9,742 bases of DNA, taken from positions 1 through 9,742 of the forward strand of contig CBDHDN010000075.1 of NCBI GenBank assembly GCA_965261585.1, read 5' to 3'. The notes beneath the pieces are model-generated. The model made no database searches and was not told the origin of the DNA. It saw nothing but the letters and a program-made list of their open reading frames with translations. The stretch's first letter is position 1; the number at the start of each line of letters is the position of its first letter. This DNA comes from CBDHDN01 sp965261585. GTDB taxonomy: Bacteria > Pseudomonadota > Alphaproteobacteria > UBA6615. Below are positions 1 through 6,485 of this stretch, in pieces. Made by a program: the position numbers and the translations under genes.

Positions 1-73
1 TTCGCCGGCCGTGCAGTACTGACTTCATGGCCTGATCATAGCGCGCCGACCGCCGGAGTCCAGCGCGGCCCGC

Positions 74-1255
74 CTATTCGACGCGGGCGCCTTGGCGGAA
101 CCACTGATCGATCAGCGCACGCTCCGCCTCGGTGATCTCGGTAACGTTGCCGAGCGGCATGGCCTTCGTGACGACCGTCTGGGCATGGATGCGCTGGGCC
201 AGTGCGGCGATCTGTTCGGGTGTGTCGAACTTGATGCCGTCCGGCGCCTCGGGAAACGCCTCATGGGTCGGCGTCTCGGAATGACAGACCGCGCAGCGCG
301 CGTCGATCACACTTCGGGCCGCGGCGAACGAGACGGTGCCGGCGACCGGCGCCGTCGGCCGCGGCGCCGTGACGAAGACCAGCGCCACGACGGCGGCGAC
401 CGCCGCCGGCAGGAGCCAGACGCCGTTGCGGCCCTTGTTGCGCAGATTGAAGTAGTGGCGCACGCCGGCGCCGACGACGAACAGCACCGCCAGGATCGCC
501 CAGTTGAATGCGTGTCCGAACGTGCTGGGGAAATGGTTGCTGATCATGATAAACACGACCGGCAGCGTCATGTAGTTGTTGTGCACCGAGCGCCACTTGG
601 CGTTCGTGGCCAGCCGCGCGTCCGGCGCCGTGCCGGCCTTCGTCGCCGCGACCAGCTGGTGCTGTGCCGGGATGATCCGCACAAAAACGTTGCCGACCAT
701 CAGCGTGCCGAGCAGCGCCCCGACATGGACGAAGGCGCCGCGCCCGCTGAACAGCTGGCTCAAGCCGTAGCTGACGCCGACGAACAGCACGAACGAGATT
801 GCCGCCGCAAGCCAGACGGTCTTGGCCAGCGGCGACTGCTACAGCGCGTCGTAGACGAACCAGCCGACGACGATGAAGCCAATGCCAATGCCGATTGCCG
901 CGACCGGGCTGAGCGCCGCAACACCCGGATCGATGAGAAAGAGCCCTGCCCCCAGGTAGTAGATGATCGCCAGGAGAACGATGCCGCTGAGCCATGTGAA
1001 GCCCGCCTCCCACTTGAACCAGTGCAGCACCGGCGGCACCTGGTCGGGCGCCAGCTGCATCTTCTCGACCTGATAGAAGCCGCCGCTGTGCACCATCCAC
1101 AGCTCGCCCTCGATGCCCGGCTTGCCGCTGGGCGACGGCGTCAGATTGCTGTCCAGCCAGTTGAAGAAGAACGACGTGCCGATCCAGGCGATGCCGGTGA
1201 TCACATGCAGCCAGCGCACGGCGAGCTGCAGCCATTCCGTGAAGTTTGCTTCCAT
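74..1255 (-). CDS. puuD: Membrane urate hydroxylase (PuuD type) with C-terminal cytochrome c, interrupted by an in-frame TAG
   Basis: The product would oxidise urate to 5-hydroxyisourate at the inner membrane, passing electrons to its own cytochrome c domain (known for the PuuD family). Reading through the stop gives 393 residues. About eight hydrophobic segments span residues 7-296. The N-terminal motif RWLHVITGIAWIGTSFF and the segment LHWFKWEAGFTWLSG are typical of the family. A haem c site CAVCH lies at residues 321-325, with Met366 (in KAMPLGN) as the likely axial ligand. The frame is unbroken except for TAG at 839-841 (codon 139), between membrane segments 3 and 4, in VYDAL-stop-QSPLAKT, where family members usually carry Trp. 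A single C-to-T change at 840 on the plus strand explains it. As written, only a 138-residue stub with three membrane segments would be made. The ATG at 1253-1255 fits the family N-terminus, but no strong ribosome binding site precedes it. The gene diverges from the epimerase-like gene. Confidence 0.88.
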
Positions 1256-1330
1256 GGGCGGCGTCTTCGTTCCGTCGCGTCCCGGCCGCGGGGACTTCTT
1301 TCGCCGGCCGCCGCAGATTAAAACGTCTGC

Positions 1331-1349
1331 ACGGTCGCCGGTCGACCGT
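1331..1349. promoter_or_regulatory. Inverted repeat in the puuD / epimerase-like divergent region (possible operator)
   Basis: A perfect 7-bp inverted repeat, ACGGTCG-N5-CGACCGT, lies in the 122-bp space between the divergent starts at 1255 and 1378. It ends 17 bp before the GGGAGG ribosome binding site of the plus-strand gene. The symmetry is seen directly. A regulator-binding role is inference from position only. Confidence 0.35.
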
Positions 1350-1377
1350 AAATCGGCGCTACCTATGGGAGGTGCCC

Positions 1378-2125
1378 ATGCCTGTCGCGCGTCAAACCGA
1401 GCCCGTTCCCTTTGTCTCCACCGCCCAGATGATCGAAGTCGATCGGGCCATGATCGAGGACTACGGCATCGACCTCATGCAGATGATGGAGAATGCCGGG
1501 CGCAACCTGGCACATCTGACACGCCTGCGTTTTCTCGACGGTGATCCCGTGGGCCGGCGCGTCATCGTGCTGGCCGGCACCGGCGGCAATGCCGGCGGCG
1601 CCATGGTGGCGGCGCGGCGCCTGCACAACTGGGGCGCGGCGGTGCAGGTCGTGTTGGGCCAGCCGGCATCGCGCCTGGTCGAGGTCGCGCGCCGGCAGTT
1701 CGAGATCCTGCAGCGCATGGGCGGCCGGCGACGTCGGAGGGCACGGCCCTCGACCGCGAGGGCCCGGCCGACGTCGTCCTCGACGGCGTCATCGGCTACA
1801 GCCTGCGCGGAACCCCGCGCGGCCGCGCCGCGTCGTTGATCCGCTGGGCCAACATCCAGCGGGCGCCGGTATTGTCACTCGATGTGCCGTCGGGCGTCCA
1901 TGCCGGGACCGGCCAGATCCACGATCCGGCCATACAGGCCACCGCGACGATGACCCTGGCGCTGCCGAAGGACGGCATGCTGCGGCCCGGCGTCGCCGCC
2001 CATGTCGGGAGCTCTACCTCGCCGACATCTCCGTGCCGCCGAGCCTCTACGCGGCGCCGCTGCTGGATCTCGAGGTCGGCCCGCTGTTCGCCCACGACGA
2101 CATCATCCAGCTGGCCTATCCGTGA
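1378..2125 (+). CDS. YjeF N-terminal domain protein, NAD(P)H-hydrate epimerase-like, with two frameshifts
   Basis: The family epimerises the R and S forms of damaged hydrated NAD(P)H, a metabolite-repair step. The ATG at 1378 has a GGGAGG ribosome binding site at 1367-1372. The frame starts in register 1, continues in register 3 from about 1721, and in register 2 from about 2009. Restoring one G in each of two GGG runs (1719-1721 and 2007-2009) gives a continuous 249-residue protein. Its domain features follow in order: TAQMIEVDRAMI (15-26), the nucleotide loop LAGTGGNAGGAMVAARRL (65-82), VLDGVIGYSLRGTPRG (134-149), and LSLDVPSG (167-174), which keeps the conserved Asp. The loop differs from the usual NNGGDG form and lacks its Asp, as in a variant subgroup of stand-alone YjeF_N proteins (from memory). 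No kinase (NnrD) domain follows, so the epimerase activity is not proven. Confidence 0.78.
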
Positions 2126-2379
2126 CCCAAACCAAGCCCCCGTGCACATTCGCCGCGGCGACACACCCGCGACCACGGACAAGCGATTGAATGTCGCGGG
2201 TAGTTGGCGCACGATCGCCCGTCTTGGAGGTCCGCGCCAATGAGGGCCCCGACAATATCGAGTGCCACAGTCTGTTCGCCGGCGCAGAGCGCCTTAGGTT
2301 GCTCACGCGCCCGTCGACCCCGCGCGCCGTCCGCCGGCGACGCCGACGGCACTCGCCAGACTTGACTAGGAGGACGATC
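2126..2379. other. Intergenic region with no recognised gene
   Basis: These 254 bases separate the epimerase-like stop from the peroxiredoxin start. Open frames here are short, rich in Arg and Ser, and look like nothing known. I saw no tRNA, terminator hairpin with a T-run, or riboswitch motif. The last bases contain the peroxiredoxin ribosome binding site. The distance suggests that the two genes have separate promoters. Confidence 0.5.
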
Positions 2380-3041
<662 letters not shown>

Positions 3042-3090
3042 TCTGTCTGGCGGGCGCGGGCTGGCGACACAGGCCCGCATCCGCCACGCC

Positions 3091-3278
3091 ACCCTTCGAC
3101 AAGCTCAGGGTGAGGCGACGAAAAACACCTCATCCCCGGATTTAATCCGGGGCTGTCGCAGCATGCGGTCCACCCTCGGGCACACCCTTCGACAGGCTCA
3201 GGGTGAGGTGTTCGGGTAATCGAACTCCTCATCCCCGGATTTTAATCCGGGGATGAGGAAGCATGCGGTCCACCCTCG
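3091..3278. repeat. Two copies of a compound palindromic (REP-like) repeat
   Basis: Three blocks occur twice in the same order, about 93-100 bp apart. Block A is ACCCTTCGACARGCTCAGGG plus TGAGG, at 3091-3115 and 3184-3208. Block B is CCTCATCCCCGGATT plus its reverse complement, at 3128-3155 (right arm degraded) and 3227-3258. Block C is GCATGCGGTCCACCCTCG, at 3161-3178 and 3261-3278. Block A is the CTTCGACAAGCTCAGGG motif found scattered between genes in many alphaproteobacteria (from memory). The pair lies in the convergent space between the peroxiredoxin and the cupin gene, the usual place for such elements, where they may stabilise or end transcripts. Confidence 0.8.
3227..3258. repeat. 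Perfect 15-bp stem hairpin inside the second repeat copy
   Basis: CCTCATCCCCGGATT at 3227-3241 pairs perfectly with 3244-3258 around a TT centre. It is the intact form of block B; the first copy keeps only the inner CCCCGGATT/AATCCGGGG part at 3134-3152. No T-run follows on either strand, so a role as a standard intrinsic terminator is not supported. Confidence 0.75.
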
Positions 3279-3324
3279 CGGCACACCGCACCTCGAAACA
3301 CCCACCCCGGGCGGCCGCATTGCG

Positions 3325-3998
3325 TCAGCCGGCGAGGTGGCCGCTCTTCAGATAGAGCGTGCAGCCGTTGGGCGAACGCGGGCGGTGGCGGCTGCCGACC
3401 GGATAGCGCACCCAGCCACCGGCGGTGAGGCGGCAGTTACCGTCTTCGAGGCCGCCGTCCAGGACGAAGATCTCCTCGCCGCCGGGGTGATCATGCTCCG
3501 GCACGGCCGCCCCGGGCGCGAGGCGGATCAGCCGCACCGTCTCGGGATAGCCGTCCTCGGCGTAGAGCCACATCTCGCTGATGCCCGGGATCGGCCGCGG
3601 CTGCCAGGCGCCGGCGTTCGTGTCGACGATGATCTGGCGCCGCTTCGGCCCGGGATATTGGCGCAACTTGACGAACAGGGTACAGCCCGCGCGCGAGAAC
3701 GGCGCGTGCGCAAAGCCCTCGGGGTTCAGGATGTACGTCCCCGCCGGATAGTCGCCGTGCTCGTCGGAGAACACGCCGTCGAGCACCAGGATTTCTCGCC
3801 ATCGGGATGGGGATGGGACGGAAAGGCGCTGTCGGCATCGTAGCGCACGACCGACGTGACGCGGCTTTTCTCGGCGTCCCCGGCCAGGTCCAGCCGCTTG
3901 CGCCGGACACTCGGGCTGGGGCTCGCCTGCCAGTCCATCTCGCCGGTGTGGACGACGATCAGCCGGCCGAAGTCGGCGTTGAGGGGAACGTGTGCCAT
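3325..3998 (-). CDS. ChrR-like two-cupin protein, one frameshift
   Basis: After adding one G, the product is a 224-residue bicupin. The first cupin has the metal site His62, His64 and Glu68 (SHPHPDGEE) with His98 downstream. The second has His169, His171 and Glu175 (PEHDHPGGEE) with His205. Both halves resemble the zinc-binding cupin of ChrR-type anti-sigma factors, but the N-terminal sigma-binding domain is absent, so this is not itself a normal anti-sigma factor. Function is unknown; related bicupins are often annotated as anti-sigma or acetylacetone-cleaving-like proteins. The frame breaks at about 3795, where GGCGAGAAATCC should read GGCGAGGAAATCC (GEEILVLDG), one G lost from a GG pair. 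The start at 3996-3998 is the first ATG giving a family-like N-terminus; its ribosome binding site is weak. It lies 97 bp downstream of the small minus-strand gene. Confidence 0.8.
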
Positions 3999-4095
3999 GG
4001 CCTGAGACTACGTCATATCAGTCTTCCGGACGAGCGGCGGTACAGTGGCCTGGTCAGGGTCCGGCATCGCGCGGGTGCGCAGCCGGGCGGCGTCG

Positions 4096-4230
4096 CTAGT
4101 CCTGGTCGCGGTCCCGGGGCGGCCGGACGTCCTCCTGCCGCGCGTCCTCGCGCAACTTGATCTCGTCGAGGTTGCGCAGCCGCCGTTGCAGATAAGGGCT
4201 GACAGTACGCTCGCCATCTGCGCCGGTCAC
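4096..4230 (-). CDS. Small hypothetical protein, 44 residues, GTG start
   Basis: This short gene reads from GTG at 4228-4230 to TAG at 4096-4098. The protein is highly charged: an SPYLQRRLRNLDEIKL helix-like core at residues 11-26, then a polar tail rich in Asp, Arg, Glu and Gln. The ribosome binding site AAGGGGAGG, six bases before the GTG, is among the best in the window and fixes the start. I recall small alphaproteobacterial proteins with a similar SPYL-x-R-x-LR-x-L-(D/E)E core but cannot name a family or function. There is no signal peptide or membrane segment. A near-consensus CtrA-like box at 4295-4310 lies 65 bases upstream, suggesting its own cell-cycle-linked promoter. The cupin gene follows on the same strand and could be co-transcribed. 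Confidence 0.68.
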   Translation of the reverse strand: MTGADGERTVSPYLQRRLRNLDEIKLREDARQEDVRPPRDRDQD

Positions 4231-4236
4231 GCGCCG

Positions 4237-4245
4237 CCTCCCCTT
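4237..4245 (-). promoter_or_regulatory. Ribosome binding site of the 44-codon gene
   Basis: The minus strand reads AAGGGGAGG here, with six bases to the GTG at 4230. It is nearly complementary to the 16S rRNA 3' end and is the main evidence that this short reading frame is translated. Confidence 0.7.
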
Positions 4246-4294
4246 ATCTTTGCAATATCTTGTGGCATCCGCAAGGGGATCTACCGGATATTGA

Positions 4295-4310
4295 TTAACG
4301 TTCCGTTAAC
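4295..4310. promoter_or_regulatory. CtrA-like box TTAA-N7-TTAAC
   Basis: The plus strand reads TTAA (4295-4298), seven bases, TTAAC (4306-4310), then CAAT. This matches the CtrA consensus TTAA-N7-TTAAC, including most of the extended TTAACCAT half. Because TTAACG-TTC-CGTTAA is also an inverted repeat, the minus strand matches too. It sits 65 bases upstream of the 44-codon gene and just past the 3' end of the dehydrogenase gene. CtrA is the alphaproteobacterial cell-cycle response regulator; binding here is inference. Confidence 0.5.
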
Positions 4311-4342
4311 CAATTCCCATCCCTCGCGGCCCGCCACGGCCC

Positions 4343-5396
4343 TCAGAACGCGACGTGGACCTTCATGGACTTCGTGCGGTCGGCGGCGAAATGGAAGGCC
4401 TCGTCGATGTCGCCGACGTTGAACGTCGGGCTGAGGATCGGCTCGACGTCGATCAGGCCATCGACCAGGTATTGCACGGCCCAGGCGAATTCCTGATGAA
4501 AGCGGAACGAGCCGACATAATCGAACTCCCGGGCCGACATCCGGTTGACCGGCAACGGTACCGACACGTCCGACATCAGGCCAACCTGAACGATGCGGGC
4601 ACCCGGCCGCGCCGCCTCGATACAGGTGTCGAGCGCCGCGACATTGCCCGAGGCCTCGAACACGACGTCGAAGCCGCCGCCGGCCGCGGCATAGGCGGTC
4701 ATGCGCGCGCCGTCGGTGCGCACGTTGATCGCCTCGTCGGCGCCAACCTGACGCGCCACCGCCAGCGGCGGGTCGACGACGTCGGTCACGGTGATCGACC
4801 CGGCCACCGGCGCGCCGCGCGACGGCGACTATCAGCGTGCCGATCGGGCCCGAGCCGGTAACCAGCACGCGCCGGCCCAGCAGCGGCCCGCCGCGGGCGA
4901 CGGCATGCATGGCCACGGCCAACGGCTCGGCGCAGGCGGCCTTGTTGTAGGCAAGCGTCGACGGCACCACGAAGCACTGGCGCGCATGCACACTCAGATA
5001 TTCCTGGAACACGCCCTGGGTGTGCGGCAGCAGCCGCGCGCTGCCCATGAAGCGCATGTCGACACACAAGTTCTCGCGCCCGGCCGCGCAATAGCGGCAA
5101 CGCCGGCACGGCCGGCTCGGATTGGCGACGACGCGGTCACCGACGGCAATGCCCCCGACCCCATCACGGACCCCGTCGCCGACCTCTACGACGTCGCCGG
5201 CCATCTCGTGGCCGAGCACGAACGGCTCGCGCACCCGCACCTCGCCGATCCGGCCCTCGAAATAGTAGTGCAGGTCGGAGCCGCAGATGCCGCCGACAGC
5301 GAATTTGATGCGCACGGCACCGGCCGCAAGCGTACCGTCGTCGTTCCAGTCCTGGACACGCAGACCCTGGGCGGCATGCAGCACGCATGCTTTCAT
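4343..5396 (-). CDS. Zinc-dependent alcohol dehydrogenase, L-idonate 5-dehydrogenase-like, one frameshift
   Basis: This is a medium-chain dehydrogenase, probably NAD(P)-linked oxidation of a polyol or sugar acid such as L-idonate. Removing one base gives 350 residues, normal for the family. Catalytic zinc ligands are Cys38 (GGICGSDLHYY), His63-Glu64 (GHE) and Glu157 (AEPLA). The structural zinc loop has Cys97, Cys100, Cys103 and Cys111. The nucleotide-binding motif is GSGPIG (181-186). The GGICGSDLHYY segment and C-terminal SFRFHQEFAWAV and TKSMKVHVAF favour IdnD over sorbitol or threonine dehydrogenases, though the substrate is not certain. The frame breaks at 4804-4805: GCC GGT GGCC should be GCC GGT GCC (ARRAGAGSITVTD), an extra G in a GG pair. 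The start is fixed by GGGAGGAA seven bases upstream. An 18-bp palindrome lies 31 bases before the start. No uptake or kinase genes for a sugar-acid pathway are adjacent. Confidence 0.82.
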
Positions 5397-5426
5397 TGCA
5401 TTTCCTCCCGTTAGGCGACGGTCAGT

Positions 5427-5444
5427 CTAGGGTCTGGACCCTAG
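5427..5444. promoter_or_regulatory. 18-bp palindrome upstream of the dehydrogenase gene (candidate operator)
   Basis: CTAGGGTC-TG-GACCCTAG is a perfect inverted repeat of 8-bp arms, 31 bases upstream of the dehydrogenase start and 18 bases before its ribosome binding site. Arm length and spacing fit the operator of a dimeric regulator such as a GntR or LacI family member, which often control sugar-acid genes. No regulator gene is in the window, so the identity of the binder is unknown. Confidence 0.5.
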
Positions 5445-5458
5445 TGGTCTGATCCCAG

Positions 5459-5563
5459 CGCTTGGTCCCGCAAGCGTTAGGTGAATCAGCCCACAGAATC
5501 AACAAGCGGTGTGGTTCGGCTAAGCCGACGGATGGGAACCATCCGGCGGGCGGGCGGCCCGCC
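5459..5563. other. Run of hairpins in the dehydrogenase / eipA divergent region
   Basis: Four perfect short stems occur in about 105 bases: CGCTTG-N6-CAAGCG (5459-5476), TCGGC-TAA-GCCGA (5516-5528), CGGATG-GGAAC-CATCCG (5529-5545) and GGCGGG-N7-CCCGCC (5545-5563). The last three abut with no spacer. I do not recognise a known riboswitch or small RNA class. It could be a structured leader or non-coding RNA, or just chance pairing in G+C-rich DNA. Confidence 0.35.
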
Positions 5564-5681
5564 GTCCAGCTCTTGCGCGGCGTCGAAATGCAGCGCTCAG
5601 CAGCCTACCCTCCCAGATCTGGTAAGGGCGCACACGTACACCTCAACATATGGCGCCATGGGTCCCATCGGCCCGCCGCCG

Positions 5682-5696
5682 TTAAGGATTGGTTAT
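5682..5696 (+). promoter_or_regulatory. CtrA-like box TTAA-N7-TTAT upstream of eipA
   Basis: TTAA at 5682-5685, seven bases, then TTAT at 5693-5696 match the CtrA consensus TTAA-N7-TTAA in seven of eight positions. The box ends 46 bases before the eipA ATG. In Brucella abortus eipA is directly activated by CtrA (established knowledge), so a site in the same promoter here is consistent with conserved control. Binding is not shown by sequence alone. Confidence 0.5.
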
Positions 5697-5742
5697 CGCC
5701 GGCTGCGTACGCTGGCCGACGATCGACCACACCATCGCTATC

Positions 5743-6306
5743 ATGCTCGACCGGCTCTGCCGCGTCTTGGCGGTCTCTCTCATCGCCGTGCTCCTCGCCA
5801 CCCCCGCCGCGCGGGCCGCTGGCAATACCTATAACGAAGAGGACATCGTCTCGGCCGCGGTCGACTTCTTCGGCGAGACGACCGAGGGCCTGGCCAGGAT
5901 CGTCGAGAAGGTCTTCGCCGATCTGGGCCGGCCCAATGCCTTCATCGCCGGCGAGGAGGTGAGCGGCGCCATCGGCATCGGCGTGCGCTACGGCCGCGGA
6001 AGGCTCCAGTACAAGGCCGGCGGCTCCCGCGAGATCTTTTGGAACGGGCCGTCGGTCGGCTTCGACTTCGGCGGCAACGCATCCAAGGTGTTCGTCCTGG
6101 TCTACGACCTGGCCAACACCAACCCGCTGTTCCACCGCTATCCGGCGGTCGACGGCAGCATCTACCTGATCGCCGGCGTCGGCGCCAACTACCACAGAAG
6201 CGCCAATGTCACGCTGGCGCCGATCCGTACCGGCATCGGCCTGCGCACCGGCATCAACATCGGCTACATGCACTACACGGCCAAACGATCCTGGGTGCCG
6301 CTGTAG
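5743..6306 (+). CDS. eipA: Periplasmic envelope integrity protein EipA (DUF1134)
   Basis: This is an intact 187-residue DUF1134 protein. In Brucella, EipA is a soluble periplasmic eight-stranded beta-barrel needed for envelope stress resistance and virulence. Residues 1-26 form a signal peptide (hydrophobic core VLAVSLIAVLLA, likely cut after ARAA). The conserved blocks are all present: RPNAFIAGEEVSGAIGIG (63-80), IFWNGPSVGFDFGGN (98-112), YPAVDGSIYLIAGVG (133-147) and APIRTGIGLRTGINIGY (159-175). The ATG at 5743 is chosen because it puts the signal peptide at the N-terminus; a longer TTG-initiated frame from 5689 is less likely. No clear ribosome binding site is seen. A CtrA-like box lies just upstream. 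The gene is alone, facing the minus-strand di-haem protein gene. Confidence 0.88.
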   Translation: MLDRLCRVLAVSLIAVLLATPAARAAGNTYNEEDIVSAAVDFFGETTEGLARIVEKVFADLGRPNAFIAGEEVSGAIGIGVRYGRGRLQYKAGGSREIFWNGPSVGFDFGGNASKVFVLVYDLANTNPLFHRYPAVDGSIYLIAGVGANYHRSANVTLAPIRTGIGLRTGINIGYMHYTAKRSWVPL

Positions 6307-6412
6307 TCGCTGGCCCGACAGGGAGCGGGCGGTCTCGCGCCGTCACCCGCGCTGGCGACGACGCAATCCGGCCATCCATGAGCCCAGCCGCAGCGGTCAA
6401 CCCGGGCGCGGG

Positions 6413-6450
6413 CAAGAAGAAAGGCGGCGGGTCCGCTAGGACCCGCCGCC
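6413..6450 (-). terminator. Intrinsic terminator of the di-haem oxidoreductase gene
   Basis: GGCGGCGGGTCC (6423-6434) pairs perfectly with 6439-6450 around a 4-base loop. Read on the minus strand, the 12-bp stem is followed by TTTCTTCTTG, a T-rich tail. It lies 36 bases past the stop of the minus-strand gene. The plus strand lacks a T-run, so it is not an obvious terminator for eipA, though that transcript also reaches it. Confidence 0.85.
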
Positions 6451-6458
6451 CGGGAGGA

Positions 6459-6479
6459 ACGACCATTGCTCGTGGTCGT
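6459..6479. repeat. Small hairpin between the di-haem stop codon and its terminator
   Basis: ACGACCA at 6459-6465 pairs with TGGTCGT at 6473-6479 across a 7-base loop. It lies directly after the stop codon of the minus-strand gene and before the main terminator. It may add to transcript-end stability; this is inference. Confidence 0.4.
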
Positions 6480-6485
6480 CAGGGA

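Noticed and set aside
839..841. Pyrrolysine or programmed readthrough at the puuD TAG
   Set aside because: The expected residue is Trp, no supporting stem-loop was seen, and neighbouring genes carry ordinary indels, so error or mutation is simpler.
92..1321. A 409-codon plus-strand frame over puuD
   Set aside because: It is antisense to puuD, very rich in Arg and Asp, and shows no known domain. It is a by-product of G+C-rich codon bias.
3091..3278. CRISPR array
   Set aside because: There are only two copies, the blocks differ in length and degeneracy, there are no regular spacers and no cas genes.
4795..4815. Programmed ribosomal frameshift in the dehydrogenase gene
   Set aside because: There is no slippery heptamer, and dehydrogenases of this family are not known to use frameshifting.
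5459..5640. Cobalamin riboswitch
   Set aside because: The CCCGCAA string at 5467-5473 resembles part of the core, but the B12 box and the CCACTG segment are missing, and neither flanking gene is B12-related.
5481..5834. A 117-codon plus-strand frame upstream of and overlapping eipA
   Set aside because: It has no ribosome binding site, no known motif, and runs into eipA in another register.
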